A stretch of DNA of 64,000 nucleotides from Alteribacillus sp. YIM 98480 (GCF_009765375.1 NZ_VTOK01000004.1:114833-178832); one strand, 5' to 3'; counted from the first letter of the stretch, positions 52,778 through 63,056 are shown. Program-made: numbers and translations. Notes: generated from the sequence alone by a model not told the origin.

Positions 52778-54412
52778 ATGGAAAATACCGTCACTAATGA
52801 AATTAATGAAACAATAATTATTAACAACCTATTAAAAAAGCAAGCAGAAGATCGTCCACAATCTCCTGCTATACAGTGGGAAAACGAGCAACCCATAAAC
52901 TATTCTGAATTATACCATAAAAGTTGCGGGTTCGCACACGGGTTGCAAAAATTAAATGTACAACCTGATGAAAAAGTACTTGTCATGTTACCTAATAGTC
53001 TAGACATATTGTTTTCATGGTTCTCTATTAATTTATCAGGTGCCATTGAAGTGCCTATTAATGTGCATTATAAAGGTTCTTTTCTTGTCCATGAAGTGAA
53101 TGACTGTGAAGCACGTCTTGCTATTATCCATGAGCAATATTTAAAGCGTTTTCATGAAGTGAAAGATCAATTAAAGTATTTAGAAGATGTTATTATAGTA
53201 GGTTATGAGAATGCGGATCTTTCTCAGGTATCTCAGTGGAATGCTTATGATTGGAATGAATGTTATATAGAGGATTCAAAAGAATTTCAACCAGTAGATC
53301 GAAAGGTACACGACACACAAGCAATTTTATATACTTCAGGGACAACAGGGCCTTCAAAAGGAGTCGAATTGCCTTTTGGACTTGGGAATATTTTTGCCAG
53401 AGCAACAGCTAGAGCAGCAGAGTTAAATGAAACAGATGTATCTTATGTTTGTCACCCGCTGTTCCATGCTAATGCAAAATATATGCAGATTCTTCCAACA
53501 TTATTTGCTGGGGGACGCTGCAGCATTTGGCCTGGATTTTCTGCTTCAAGATGGTTAAGTCAAATAAAAGAGTGTGGGGCGACAGTTACTAATACGCTGG
53601 GCGTAATGTGTGAATTCATTTACCGTCAACCACAGACAGAAAGCGATATAGATAACCCTCTAAGAGCGATGATCACTTTACCGGCTCCTAAAGATATTGC
53701 AGAAGACTTTGAAAAACGTTTTGGTCTGCAAATGTTAGAAGGATTTGGAATGACCGAAATTGGAATGGTAACTTTCAGAAAATTAAATGAACCTTTAAAA
53801 CTGGGGTCTGCTGGTAAGCCATTAGATGATTGGTTTGATGTGCAAATTGTCGATCCGCACACAGATGAAAAGTTAGGGACTGACCAAACAGGTGAAATTG
53901 TAGTCAGACCTCTCATCCCATTTACCTTTATGAAAGGTTATCATAATGTGCCTCACAAAACCGTAGAAGCTTGGAGAAATTTATGGTTTCACACAGGCGA
54001 TTTAGCCAAGATGGACGGCGAAGGCTACATTTACTTTGTTGATAGATTAAAAGACTCTATCAGACGCCGAGGGGAAAATATATCCTCAAAATCGATTGAA
54101 GCGGTTGTTGATAATCATCAAAAAGTTAAAGAATCTGCCGCTGTCGCAGTACCCGCTAAATTGGGAGAAGGCAGTGAGGATGAAATTAAACTTTGTGTGG
54201 TTTTAAAGGAAACAGAACATATAACAGAAAGGGAAATACACCAATATTGTGCAGATAACCTCCCTTACTTTGCCGTACCTAGATATATTGAAATTTTAGA
54301 ATCTATACCCAAAACAGCGAATGAAAAAGTTAGGAAAGTTGTCTTACGAGAAAAAGGTGTTACGGACGATACTTGGGATCGTGAAGCGGAGGGAATAAAG
54401 GTAGAGAAATAG
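52778..54412 (+). CDS. AMP-forming acyl-CoA ligase
   Basis: Start at ATG 52778 behind AAAGGAG (544 residues). Class I adenylate-forming motifs: P-loop ILYTSGTTGPSKGVELPF (about 185-202), A5 EGFGMTEIG, A7 WFHTGDLAKMDGEGYIYF, A8 DRLKDSIRRRGENISSKSIE, and A10 lysine in KTANEKVRK. It is close in style to CaiC and to ligases for small or branched acids. It would activate the pathway's acid for the B12-dependent mutase. Twenty-two bp downstream of the M24 gene. Confidence 0.88.
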   Translation: MENTVTNEINETIIINNLLKKQAEDRPQSPAIQWENEQPINYSELYHKSCGFAHGLQKLNVQPDEKVLVMLPNSLDILFSWFSINLSGAIEVPINVHYKGSFLVHEVNDCEARLAIIHEQYLKRFHEVKDQLKYLEDVIIVGYENADLSQVSQWNAYDWNECYIEDSKEFQPVDRKVHDTQAILYTSGTTGPSKGVELPFGLGNIFARATARAAELNETDVSYVCHPLFHANAKYMQILPTLFAGGRCSIWPGFSASRWLSQIKECGATVTNTLGVMCEFIYRQPQTESDIDNPLRAMITLPAPKDIAEDFEKRFGLQMLEGFGMTEIGMVTFRKLNEPLKLGSAGKPLDDWFDVQIVDPHTDEKLGTDQTGEIVVRPLIPFTFMKGYHNVPHKTVEAWRNLWFHTGDLAKMDGEGYIYFVDRLKDSIRRRGENISSKSIEAVVDNHQKVKESAAVAVPAKLGEGSEDEIKLCVVLKETEHITEREIHQYCADNLPYFAVPRYIEILESIPKTANEKVRKVVLREKGVTDDTWDREAEGIKVEK

Positions 54413-54433
54413 TGATTTCAGGATGTGAAGGGA

Positions 54434-55144
54434 ATGTTTAAAACCGTAAGAAAAAAAAGAAAGTTTGAAGTGATTATTGACCAAATAAAAGATCTGCTAG
54501 TTCAAAAAAAAATTAAAGTAGGACAAAAAATGCCCTCTGAAGTTAAATTAGCAGAATCCTTAGAGGTCAGTCGTTCTTCTTTAAGAGAGGCTTTGAAAAT
54601 ATTAAGTTTCTTGGGCATGCTGGAATCCAAAACAGGAGAAGGGACGATAATCAAGGAAGCAAATACGGATAATTTAAGCAGCCTTATGTCACTCATTGCC
54701 GTATCTAAAGGGTTAGACACTTCTGAATTGTATGAACTAAGGGTGATTCTGGAAATAAATGCTGCTAGTTTAGCGGCAAAGAGACATTCAACTGAAGATT
54801 TGGAAGAAATAAAGAAATACCTCATGGGCATGAGCAGGGTAGGTATTGATAAAGAAACACAGGCAGAGTATGACCACTCCTTTCATATGGCTATTTCGAG
54901 AGCGTCAAAAAATGAAATGCTGGTAATGGTCATGGGATTAATTTCTGGTCTTTTGCAAGAGCAGATAAAAGAAACAAGGTACAAATTATCAGAGGATATA
55001 AGTACGATTGAAAGGTTTCATAATGAACATTGGAACATTTATACAGCGATAAAGGATTGTGATGCTGCGAAAGCGCATACAGAAACCTTGAACCATTTGA
55101 CCCGTGCTCAACAAGACCTTGGTATTCAATTTAAAAATGAATAA
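54434..55144 (+). CDS. GntR/FadR-family regulator of the mutase operon
   Basis: Start at ATG 54434 behind GAAGGGA (236 residues). Winged helix (VQKKIKVGQKMPSEVKLAES, LEVSRSSLREALKILSFLGM, LESKTGEGTIIKE), then a FadR-type FCD domain (ELRVILEINAASLAAKRHST, YDHSFHMAISRAS). Encoded inside the operon, it probably represses the promoter at 51353 through the palindrome at 51398, with an acyl-CoA or the acid itself as inducer (inferred). Confidence 0.85.
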   Translation: MFKTVRKKRKFEVIIDQIKDLLVQKKIKVGQKMPSEVKLAESLEVSRSSLREALKILSFLGMLESKTGEGTIIKEANTDNLSSLMSLIAVSKGLDTSELYELRVILEINAASLAAKRHSTEDLEEIKKYLMGMSRVGIDKETQAEYDHSFHMAISRASKNEMLVMVMGLISGLLQEQIKETRYKLSEDISTIERFHNEHWNIYTAIKDCDAAKAHTETLNHLTRAQQDLGIQFKNE

Positions 55145-55160
55145 TAGAAAGGAGGTCACT

Positions 55161-56102
55161 ATGGATAAGTTAATGGAAACGTTTGAGAAAAATGACCCTG
55201 TAGCACTCGGCAGGGTATTAAAAGAAGTAGAAAGTCAATCTGAAAAAGGCTATGAAATACTGAAACGTACCAATAAAGAGAAGGGAAAAGCTCATGTTAT
55301 TGGGATAACAGGACCGCCAGGAGCAGGGAAAAGCACATTAACTAGTAAGCTATGTAAGCAATTAGTAAATAAGGGATTTACCATCGGAATCATTTGCGTC
55401 GACCCAACTAGTCCTTTTACGGGTGGAGCCCTCCTGGGAGATCGAATTAGAATGCAGGAATTAGCCAAACTGCCGAATGTGTTTATAAAGAGTCTGGCAA
55501 CCCGTGGAAGTCTTGGCGGGATGGCACATTCCACCGCAGACATTGTTCAATTAATGGATAGTTTCGGGAAAGATATTATTATTATTGAAACGGTTGGCGT
55601 AGGTCAAGTTGAGTTTGACGTATTAGAGATTTCAGATTCTGTAGTATTAATTGGAGTTCCTGGACTAGGAGATGCCATACAGACTGTAAAAGCAGGAATC
55701 ATGGAAATTGCTGATATTTACGTCGTCAATCAAGCGGATAGACCAGGAGCAGACGAAAGTGTAAAAGACTTAAAATTAATGATTAAAGAATCTGAAAGGA
55801 AGGACTGGAAACCTTCCGTATTAAAAACGATAGCCACTGAACAAGAAGGGATATCTGAATTAATAGATGAACTTGAGCGCCATAAAACTCATTTAATTAC
55901 AACTAAGGCATGGGAAAAGAAAAGAAAAGAACGCAATTATAATCGGTTTGTTGGAAGACTTGATGAGATAGTCCATGAAAGTGTCGAAGGTCAATTCAAA
56001 ACAAACCCGAAAACTCAAAGTATTATAGAGCAAGTAAAAGAAGGAACAATGAATCCATTTTCCGCTGCTAATAAAATAGCTGAATATATTATTAAATCCT
56101 AA
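55161..56102 (+). CDS. meaB: MeaB-type G-protein chaperone of the B12 mutase
   Basis: Start at ATG 55161 behind AAAGGAGGTCACT (313 residues). GTPase motifs: Walker A GITGPPGAGKSTLTSKL (about 53-69), IIIIETVGVGQVEFDVLE (Walker B/switch) and VVNQADRPGAD (NKxD variant with Gln). MeaB/ArgK proteins load and protect adenosylcobalamin on acyl-CoA mutases. The mutase subunits follow directly. Confidence 0.92.
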   Translation: MDKLMETFEKNDPVALGRVLKEVESQSEKGYEILKRTNKEKGKAHVIGITGPPGAGKSTLTSKLCKQLVNKGFTIGIICVDPTSPFTGGALLGDRIRMQELAKLPNVFIKSLATRGSLGGMAHSTADIVQLMDSFGKDIIIIETVGVGQVEFDVLEISDSVVLIGVPGLGDAIQTVKAGIMEIADIYVVNQADRPGADESVKDLKLMIKESERKDWKPSVLKTIATEQEGISELIDELERHKTHLITTKAWEKKRKERNYNRFVGRLDEIVHESVEGQFKTNPKTQSIIEQVKEGTMNPFSAANKIAEYIIKS

Positions 56103-56119
56103 AATCTGGAGGGGAAATT

Positions 56120-57802
56120 ATGGGACAACTATTTAACAAAGAAGCAATCGAAGAAATAAAAAAAGAGAAAGCACGGTGGAAAGAAGAAACACTAAAAGAC
56201 AAGTCCGGTGATAAAGAATACTTTACAGATTCGGGTATTCCTATGGATTTACTTTACACACCAGCTGACATTGAAGATATGGATTACTTAAAAGATAATG
56301 GTTTTTCAGGGGAGAGCCCTTTTACCCGCGGTGTTTATCCAAATATGTATAGAGGGAGATTGTTTACCGTTCGCCAAATTGCCGGATTTGGGGGACCTGA
56401 AGATACAAATGAACGTTTCAAATTTCTTCTTAACAATGGTGCAACAGGAACAAGTGTTGTATTAGACCTTCCAACGATTAGAGGGTATGATTCCGACGAT
56501 AAAGAGGCCGAAGGACATGTAGGTGCTGCCGGGGTTGCAATTGATTCTCTGGATGATATGGAAGCTCTATATGACGGCATTCCCATCGATGAAATTTCTA
56601 CCAATATTGTAACGCACTTACCAAGCACTACAGTAGTATTGATGGCTATGTTCGCTGCGTTAGCAGAAAAAAGAGATATCCCGCTAGAAAAACTATCTGG
56701 TACAAACCAAAATGATTTCTTGATGGAGACGGCTATTGGAAGTTCATTAGAAATATTGCCTCCTAAGCATTGTTTTCGATTGCAGTGCGATGCAATAGAA
56801 TATGCATCCCAAAACCTGCCGCGTTGGAATCCAGTAAGTTACAATGGCTACAATTTAAGAGAGGCTGGGACTACGGCGATACAGGAAGTTGCTTGTGCAT
56901 TAGCAAATGCTATTGCCACTACAGAAGAGTTAATTCGAAGAGGGAATAACGTAGATGCGTTTGCAAAAAGATTGTCCTTTTTCTGGAATCTATTTAATGA
57001 CTTCTTTGAAGAAATTGCAAAATGTCGTGCATCAAGAATTGTCTATAAAGAAATTATGGAAGACCGGTTCAATGCAGAAGAGAAAAAATCTAAGCTCATG
57101 CGTTTCCACGTTCAAACGGGCGGAATTACTTTGACGAAAGTAGAACCTTATAACAATATTGCTCGATCTGCTATTCAGGGTCTTGCTGCAACACTCGGCG
57201 GAGCGCAATCTTTGCACATCGATTCATTTGATGAAGCATACTCAGCTCCAACAGAGGAATCGGCTTTAATTTCAATCAGAACCCAACAAATTATTCAAGC
57301 AGAAACAAACGTAGTTAATACGGTGGATCCATTGGCAGGTTCTTATTACGTAGAAAATCTCACAAATGAAATGGCAAAACGCATTCGGAATTATATTGAG
57401 GAAATTGAAGATAAAGGAGGTATAGTAAAAGTCGTCGAAAGCGGCTGGCTCCATCGTGAAATTTCTGATTTCGCCTATCAGATGCAGCAAGACATTGAAA
57501 GTGGAGAACGTAAAATTGTCGGTTTGAACCATTTCCCAACTGAAAAGTCAGATACAGAAGTAGAAGTATTCCGATATCCTGAAGAAGCAGAGAAGAGACA
57601 AAAAGATAAACTAGAAAAACTAAGAAACAAACGAGACAGCCAAGAAGTGGAAATGAAATTGAATGTATTACGAGAAAAATGTCACGAAGACACAAACTTA
57701 ATGCCATATATTAAAGATGCTGTGAAAGCTTATTGTACGCTCGGTGAAATCGAAGAAGTGTTCCGTGAAGAGTTTGGATTATGGCAGTTTCCGTTAGCAT
57801 AA
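56120..57802 (+). CDS. B12-dependent acyl-CoA mutase, large (substrate) subunit, atypical active site
   Basis: 560 residues of the methylmalonyl-CoA-mutase TIM-barrel family: SPFTRGVYPNMYRGRLFTVR, LPTIRGYDSDDKEAEGHVGA, GTNQNDF, and RLSFFWNLFNDFFEEIAKCR. By alignment from memory, the residues that define substrate differ from methylmalonyl-CoA mutase: Ile87 replaces Tyr89, Gly207 replaces the carboxylate-binding Arg207, and Asn245 replaces His244. Ile at the first site is also found in 2-hydroxyisobutyryl-CoA mutase, but its second marker Asp is Val114 here. So it is probably neither methylmalonyl- nor isobutyryl-CoA mutase. The separate B12 subunit follows. Confidence 0.85.
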   Translation: MGQLFNKEAIEEIKKEKARWKEETLKDKSGDKEYFTDSGIPMDLLYTPADIEDMDYLKDNGFSGESPFTRGVYPNMYRGRLFTVRQIAGFGGPEDTNERFKFLLNNGATGTSVVLDLPTIRGYDSDDKEAEGHVGAAGVAIDSLDDMEALYDGIPIDEISTNIVTHLPSTTVVLMAMFAALAEKRDIPLEKLSGTNQNDFLMETAIGSSLEILPPKHCFRLQCDAIEYASQNLPRWNPVSYNGYNLREAGTTAIQEVACALANAIATTEELIRRGNNVDAFAKRLSFFWNLFNDFFEEIAKCRASRIVYKEIMEDRFNAEEKKSKLMRFHVQTGGITLTKVEPYNNIARSAIQGLAATLGGAQSLHIDSFDEAYSAPTEESALISIRTQQIIQAETNVVNTVDPLAGSYYVENLTNEMAKRIRNYIEEIEDKGGIVKVVESGWLHREISDFAYQMQQDIESGERKIVGLNHFPTEKSDTEVEVFRYPEEAEKRQKDKLEKLRNKRDSQEVEMKLNVLREKCHEDTNLMPYIKDAVKAYCTLGEIEEVFREEFGLWQFPLA

Positions 57803-57820
57803 AAAAGGTGGGATATAAAA

Positions 57821-58225
57821 ATGGACAAAAAAATTAAAATTGTAACGGTTAAGTTAGGACTGGATATTCATTGGAGAGGGATTGTGGTTCTATCAAGAAT
57901 GCTTAGAGACGCCGGTATGGAAGTTGTGTATTTAGGAAACCAATTTCCAGAGCAAATTGTTGAAGCAGCCATTCAGGAAGGGGCCGATGTTATTGGACTG
58001 AGCACCCTTGGTGGTAATCATATGTCATTAGGACCGAAAGTAGTAGAGTTATTGCGAGAAAAAGGAATAGACGACATCATGGTCATCATGGGAGGGGTTA
58101 TCCCAGAAGAAGATGTTCCTGCTCTAAAAGAGAAAGGGATTGCAGAAGTATTTGGTCCAGAAACGAAAGTAGATTCTATCGTCTCCTTTGTGGAAAGTGA
58201 ATTAGAGAAAGAAAACGTAAAATAA
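57821..58225 (+). CDS. B12-binding small subunit of the acyl-CoA mutase
   Basis: 134 residues of the cobalamin-binding Rossmann domain. GLDIHWRGI contains the DxHxxG motif whose His replaces the lower axial ligand of B12; ADVIGLSTLGGNHMSLGPKV and VIMGGVIPEED form the nucleotide-tail pocket. Together with the 560-residue subunit it makes a split mutase like isobutyryl- and 2-hydroxyisobutyryl-CoA mutases. A terminator follows at 58231. Confidence 0.92.
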   Translation: MDKKIKIVTVKLGLDIHWRGIVVLSRMLRDAGMEVVYLGNQFPEQIVEAAIQEGADVIGLSTLGGNHMSLGPKVVELLREKGIDDIMVIMGGVIPEEDVPALKEKGIAEVFGPETKVDSIVSFVESELEKENVK

Positions 58226-58230
58226 CATAC

Positions 58231-58265
58231 AAAAGATCCCTTGAGTATTTTAGCAAGGGGTCTTT
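58231..58265 (+). terminator. Terminator after the mutase small subunit
   Basis: AAAAGATCCCTTG and CAAGGGGTCTTT flank a 10-nt loop; partial read-through into the SDR gene is possible. Confidence 0.65.
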
Positions 58266-58300
58266 AATAAAATCACCAGCTGAAAGTGGGAGGTCTATTC

Positions 58301-59038
58301 GTGAAATTAGACGGGAAAGTCGCGATAATAACAGGGGGAAGCAAAGGCATAGGGGAAGAAACAGCAAGAACGTTCCTTGACAACGGGGCTAAAGTGGTTA
58401 TTGCAGATGTAGATCAAGAGGCAGGAGATCAACTGATAGAACAACTGAATGCAAATGGCCAAGCCTTATTTGTTAAAGTAGATGTTACTTCATCAGAAGA
58501 GGTTGAAAATTTGGTGGATGTAACGATGGAAAAATTCGGACGTGTTGATATTTTGGTAAACAACGCTGGCATTACGATCGATGGTTTCCTTACCGATATG
58601 CCTGAGGAACAGTGGCAAAAAGTTATCGATGTCAACTTAACAGGGGTATACAAATGCTCAAAGTTGGTTGCTGATATCATGATTAAGCAAGAATCAGGTG
58701 TTATTTTAAGCCCTTCCTCAGTTGTTGGCATATATGGAAATGTAGGACAAACTAATTATGCAGCCACAAAGGCTGGACTAATTGGTTTGACGAAAAGTTG
58801 GGCTAAAGAACTTGGTCCAAAAGGAATAAGAGTAAATGCAATAGCTCCTGGATTTATAGAAACCGATATGACATCTAAAGTACCAGAAAAAGTTTTGAAT
58901 AAAATGAAGGAAAAAACACCTTTAAAAAAATTAGGTAAACCAAAAGACATAGCCGCAGCTTATTTGTTTTTAGCTTCTGACGATGCTTCCTATATTAACG
59001 GAACTGTTTTGAGTGTGGATGGAGGATTAGTCGTTTAA
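58301..59038 (+). CDS. FabG-like short-chain dehydrogenase
   Basis: GTG start at 58301 behind GTGGGAGGTCTATTC, 245 residues. Classical SDR: ITGGSKGIGEETA loop, NNAGITIDGFLTDM, Ser in LSPSSVVGIYG, YAATKAGLIGLTKSWAKELG, and a FabG-type end (YINGTVLSVDGGLVV). As the only dehydrogenase after the mutase it would fit oxidation of the rearranged 3-hydroxyacyl-CoA. This is inferred from position. Confidence 0.87.
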   Translation: MKLDGKVAIITGGSKGIGEETARTFLDNGAKVVIADVDQEAGDQLIEQLNANGQALFVKVDVTSSEEVENLVDVTMEKFGRVDILVNNAGITIDGFLTDMPEEQWQKVIDVNLTGVYKCSKLVADIMIKQESGVILSPSSVVGIYGNVGQTNYAATKAGLIGLTKSWAKELGPKGIRVNAIAPGFIETDMTSKVPEKVLNKMKEKTPLKKLGKPKDIAAAYLFLASDDASYINGTVLSVDGGLVV

Positions 59039-59111
59039 TGGGTAACATTTAACATATTTATATGAATGTCGTGTTACTCGGTAAGTAACACGGCATCATT
59101 ATAAAATGTAT

Positions 59112-59125
59112 TGATAGCGCTTTCA
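59112..59125. promoter_or_regulatory. cre site upstream of the permease gene
   Basis: TGATAGCGCTTTCA fits the consensus TGWNANCGNTNWCA at every position and overlaps a possible -35 (TTGATA), 123 bp before the permease start. Confidence 0.75.
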
Positions 59126-59248
59126 TTATAGACAATAAACAAAGGTTGATTTGGGTTTATATATAACTGAATATTCCAATTTATGTAAAAATTATGTCTA
59201 TACAAGCAATATGTTTTACTTAAATAAAAACCATTAGGAGGTTTTGAA

Positions 59249-61057
59249 ATGGGATTAGGTTTATTATGTCTGCTGGCTTTATTACCTATCTTAGTAGTGT
59301 TTAGTTTAATTGTATTTTTAAATTGGTCTGCGGCCAAGGCAATGCCTATTGCTTTAGTCTTAACAATCGCAGTGGCCATGGGGTTTTGGGGAACGGAAGG
59401 AAGTCAAATAGGCGGTGCTGTTGCAACGGGGATTATGAGTGCCCTGGAAATGCTTTTGGTTGTATTTGGTGCCATTCTTTTGTTAAATACTTTGAAAGAA
59501 AGCGGGGCACTGCAAACGATTCGACAAAGCTTTGTCAGCATTTCTCCTGACCGCCGTATTCAAGCTATTATTATTGCCTGGCTTTTCGGTTCTTTTATTG
59601 AGGGGGCGGCAGGCTTTGGAACTCCAGCAGCGATTGCAGCTCCTCTATTAGTAGCAATAGGTTTTCCAGCACTGGCTGCCGTGTCTGTAGCTCTCATCAT
59701 TCAAAGTACTCCCGTGTCATTTGGTGCGATTGGACTGCCTATTCTTCTCGGAGTAACCACCGGATTAGAAGGACAAGAAAGCGTATTATCTGCCTTAAAT
59801 AACCAATCATTCTCTGAGTACATTTATACCATTGGTGTGCAGGTAGCGCTGACACACGGAATAATTGGGGTACTTATCCCTCTACTTATGGCTGGGATTT
59901 TAACGCGTTTTTTTGGAAAGTCCCGCTCCTTTGCTGAAGGTTTTAAGATTTGGAAATTTGCAGTTTTTGCATCCTTGTCGTTTGTTGTACCGTATTATTT
60001 AATCGCAAGCTTTTTAGGATTTGAGTTCCCATCTTTACTTGGCGGAGCGATCGGCCTTCTCATCGTAGTTCCAGCGGCACGTGCGGGTTGGTTCCAACCA
60101 AAAGAATCCGAGGTATTTGATTTTGAAGAAAGAAGTAAGTGGGAGCCGGAATGGATTGGTGAACTCCAAGATGCATCTAAAAAGGAGATTCAAGGAAAAA
60201 GCATGAATTTATTTAAGGCTTGGTTTCCTTATGTACTGGCTGCCTTATTATTAGTTACTTCACGAAGCATTGCTGGTTTTGAAAACGTATTAACACAGTT
60301 TTCTATAACGTTTGAAAATGTATTTGGTTCAGGTATGACCGTTGATACGCAGCCTTTTCATGTGCCAGGTTTTCTTTTTGTCGTAGCATCCGTTGCGACG
60401 TACTTTATACACAATATGTCTGCCCGTAAAGGGGCATATAAGCAGGCGTGGACCTCTTCGTTGAATACATTAGCTGGTGTTGCCTTTGCATTATTGTTTG
60501 CTGTTCCGATGGCACAAGTATTTATTAACTCTGGTTCTGAAATGTATGCAAGTATGCCGTTGATGTTGGCAGAAGGTGCAGCTAGTATAGTTGGTCAGTT
60601 CTGGCCGTTTGTTGCTCCATTTATAGGAGCACTGGGAGCTTTTCTTGGGGGAAGTAATACCGTAAGTAATATGATGTTTTCTCTTTTCCAATTTGGTTCG
60701 GCGGAAGGCATTGGACTTGGCCCTTCGGGAGCTGCAGTAGTAGTTGCATTGCAAGCTGTTGGTGGTGCGGCAGGAAACATGATTACCGTTCATAATGTTG
60801 TAGCAGCAGCAGCAACAGTAGGGCTATTTGGTAAAGAAGGATTAATCATGCGAAAAACACTTATCCCGCTCGTCTATTATCTCATCACCGCCGGATTACT
60901 TGGTATGGCGTTTACCAGTCCAGGTTTCAATTTGTGGTATGTTGTAGCTATCGTATTCGTGACCGCTTATCTATTAATCTTATATAAAAATAAAGACAAG
61001 AATTATAATAGTCATGTCCATTATGATAACGAAGTAAAATCAGAGTCGGCTAAGTGA
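59249..61057 (+). CDS. lctP: L-lactate permease family transporter
   Basis: 602 residues with about thirteen membrane spans and LctP family signatures: [20 protein letters not shown] (about 110-129), [34 protein letters not shown] and [20 protein letters not shown]. The family imports L-lactate, glycolate and other 2-hydroxy acids with protons. Next to a ligase-mutase-SDR operon it may import the 2-hydroxy acid degraded there; ordinary lactate uptake is the alternative. RBS TTAGGAGGTTTTGAA. The cre site suggests catabolite repression. Confidence 0.88.
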   Translation: MGLGLLCLLALLPILVVFSLIVFLNWSAAKAMPIALVLTIAVAMGFWGTEGSQIGGAVATGIMSALEMLLVVFGAILLLNTLKESGALQTIRQSFVSISPDRRIQAIIIAWLFGSFIEGAAGFGTPAAIAAPLLVAIGFPALAAVSVALIIQSTPVSFGAIGLPILLGVTTGLEGQESVLSALNNQSFSEYIYTIGVQVALTHGIIGVLIPLLMAGILTRFFGKSRSFAEGFKIWKFAVFASLSFVVPYYLIASFLGFEFPSLLGGAIGLLIVVPAARAGWFQPKESEVFDFEERSKWEPEWIGELQDASKKEIQGKSMNLFKAWFPYVLAALLLVTSRSIAGFENVLTQFSITFENVFGSGMTVDTQPFHVPGFLFVVASVATYFIHNMSARKGAYKQAWTSSLNTLAGVAFALLFAVPMAQVFINSGSEMYASMPLMLAEGAASIVGQFWPFVAPFIGALGAFLGGSNTVSNMMFSLFQFGSAEGIGLGPSGAAVVVALQAVGGAAGNMITVHNVVAAAATVGLFGKEGLIMRKTLIPLVYYLITAGLLGMAFTSPGFNLWYVVAIVFVTAYLLILYKNKDKNYNSHVHYDNEVKSESAK

Positions 61058-61680
61058 TCATTTTACAAGTTAGTTAAAAATGTTGTCACTCTTCTATGAG
61101 AGTAGATTTCTGTTCAAATGCACAAAAAATGCCCATTAGGAAGCAGTCTAGGGACTACTAACCCAATGGGCCCAGATGCCGGTACACTTTAACAAAACAG
61201 AAAAAGCGGGTGAGTCCATTGCCATAGGGACTTGCCCGCACTTTTTGCATGATATTTTCTAACCTTACTTTTTTTATTAAAATTTTCTTGCTCAAACACA
61301 AGCATTCCATGCTCGGATTCTTTACTAATTGATCTAATGCTTTGACATTATCTTATAATCTTACCTTCGAACTGAAGAGCATCTTCCATGATCATGCATC
61401 GAAGATCCAAAGGAAAATGAGCTTCTCCTTGTACTTTTTACCAGCAGGGGAAGCTCTTTTTTAGCAGAAAAAATACTTGCGGCAGCCTCTATAATGCCTT
61501 TACGAATTGCCCTTCTTTTAAATTCCAACAATATGTGTTCTGATTTTTCAGGCAAATGGGTAACTAATCGTTGAATAACTCCAACTCGTCTAGAATACCG
61601 TTTAGCTAAACGAGTAATACTTCCGTCATATAAACACGTTTCATACGCATCGAGTTAATCGGCATAAATGAACTTCCTTA
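61058..61680. other. Intergenic region with bidirectional terminator and a possible gene remnant
   Basis: A hairpin at 61201-61246 (AAAAAGCGGGTGAGTCC with GGGACTTGCCCGCACTTTTT) separates the permease from the convergent aminotransferase. At about 61361-61655 the minus strand holds a reading frame without a good start (RAIRKGIIEAAASIFSAKKE) that I cannot assign; it may be a remnant. Confidence 0.5.
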
Positions 61681-63042
61681 TCACCTAGCATCGTTTAATG
61701 CTACTGTTAACGTTTGAACCAAAAACTGCAAATCTTCTTCTGTGGAGGTTAATGGCGGAGCAACGATAAGAACATTATTAAGTTGAGGGACGGTATCTCC
61801 ATTCTTCCCGAGAATTAGTCCTTTCTTTTTACAAGTCCCAAGAATACTGCCGATATATGCGTCGCTTACTGGTTCTTTTGTCGTTTTATCTGCAACTAAT
61901 TCCAATCCATATAGAAAACCGATGTCTCGTACTTCACCAACATAGGGGTGAGATTCTAACTCTTTTAACTGACTAAGAATTTTTTCATCAAGAGAGGCCA
62001 CTCGTCCAACGATATTTTCTCGTTCAATAATTTCAATGTTCTTTAAAGCAACGGCGCAGGCTGCTGGATGACCGCCGTATGTGGAAACGTGACGGAAATG
62101 ATTGTTTCCGTCGTTTTCTTTAAACGTTTCATAGATCTCATTTTTAATAGATGTAGCACCTAAGGGAAGATAGCCGCTTGTTAAGCCTTTTGCTGTTGTG
62201 ATGATATCCGGCTGTACTCCTTTGGCGTGCATATACCCAAACATTTGGCCGGTGCGTCCAAACCCAGAAACTACTTCATCGATAATAAGAAGGACATTAT
62301 ATTTATCACAAATTTCACGAACTCGTTTTAAATAGCGGTCAGATTGCGGCTTAATGACACCGCCGCCTGATATATAAGGTTCCATAATAAAACCAGCAAC
62401 GGTTTCTGCTCCTTCCCAAATGATCACTTGTTCAAGTAAGTTTGCAGCCATTTCATCGTCTTGTTCAGGATTGTTAAATGTACTGCGATAAGCGTAAGGA
62501 GGCGGAACATGCAGGAATCCTGGGACACCTGGGTCGTACTTGACGCGGCGCTGGGCTTGGGCAGTCGCACTCATGGCCCCCATTGTGGTTCCATGATAAG
62601 CACGATATCTGGAAATGAACTTGTATTTATCTGGGTTTCCGGTTTGTTTATGGTATTGTCTTGTTATTTTAAAGGCTGTTTCGTTCGCATCGGATCCTCC
62701 ATTGGAAAAGAAAGTACGATACCCTCCGCCAAGCAGTTCACTTAATTTAGCGGAAAGTTCAATCGCTGGTTGATGGCTGAAGGTTAGCGGGAAATAAGCC
62801 AGTGTGTCCATTTGATTTTTGGCAGCTTCTGTAATTTCCGTTTGGCCGTGGCCAAGGTTTAAGCACCATAAACCAGATACACCGTCCATATACTTGTTTC
62901 CTTCCATATCCGTAAACCAGGAACCTTCACCGTGTGCTGCGATCATGGGGGGAGCATCTGGGTTGTATTTGTGCATGGCGTGCCAAAGATGGTCATGGTC
63001 TTGCTGGGCAAGTCTATTTTCTTCCGTTTTTTGTTGAACCAT
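61681..63042 (-). CDS. Class III (omega-amino acid) aminotransferase
   Basis: 453 residues of the PLP-dependent class III fold: YMDGVSGLWCLNLGHGQTEI, SNGGSDANETAFKI, LLIIDEVVSGFGRTGQMFGY with the PLP-binding Asp, and TTAKGLTSGYLPLGA with the Schiff-base Lys. Members use beta-alanine, taurine, GABA or related amines with pyruvate or 2-oxoglutarate. The alanine dehydrogenase gene just upstream on the same strand (14-bp gap) suggests that pyruvate is the amino acceptor and that alanine is recycled to pyruvate and ammonia. Confidence 0.88.
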   Translation of the reverse strand: MVQQKTEENRLAQQDHDHLWHAMHKYNPDAPPMIAAHGEGSWFTDMEGNKYMDGVSGLWCLNLGHGQTEITEAAKNQMDTLAYFPLTFSHQPAIELSAKLSELLGGGYRTFFSNGGSDANETAFKITRQYHKQTGNPDKYKFISRYRAYHGTTMGAMSATAQAQRRVKYDPGVPGFLHVPPPYAYRSTFNNPEQDDEMAANLLEQVIIWEGAETVAGFIMEPYISGGGVIKPQSDRYLKRVREICDKYNVLLIIDEVVSGFGRTGQMFGYMHAKGVQPDIITTAKGLTSGYLPLGATSIKNEIYETFKENDGNNHFRHVSTYGGHPAACAVALKNIEIIERENIVGRVASLDEKILSQLKELESHPYVGEVRDIGFLYGLELVADKTTKEPVSDAYIGSILGTCKKKGLILGKNGDTVPQLNNVLIVAPPLTSTEEDLQFLVQTLTVALNDAR

Positions 63043-63056
63043 AATACGACTCCTCC

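Noticed and set aside
56120-57802. Naming the mutase methylmalonyl-CoA mutase
   Set aside because: The Arg that binds the free carboxylate is Gly here and the catalytic His is Asn.
56120-57802. Naming the mutase 2-hydroxyisobutyryl-CoA mutase
   Set aside because: It shares the Ile marker but lacks the Asp marker, so the substrate is left open.
61361-61555. Minus-strand frame between the permease and the aminotransferase
   Set aside because: No start signal and no family recognised; at most a remnant.
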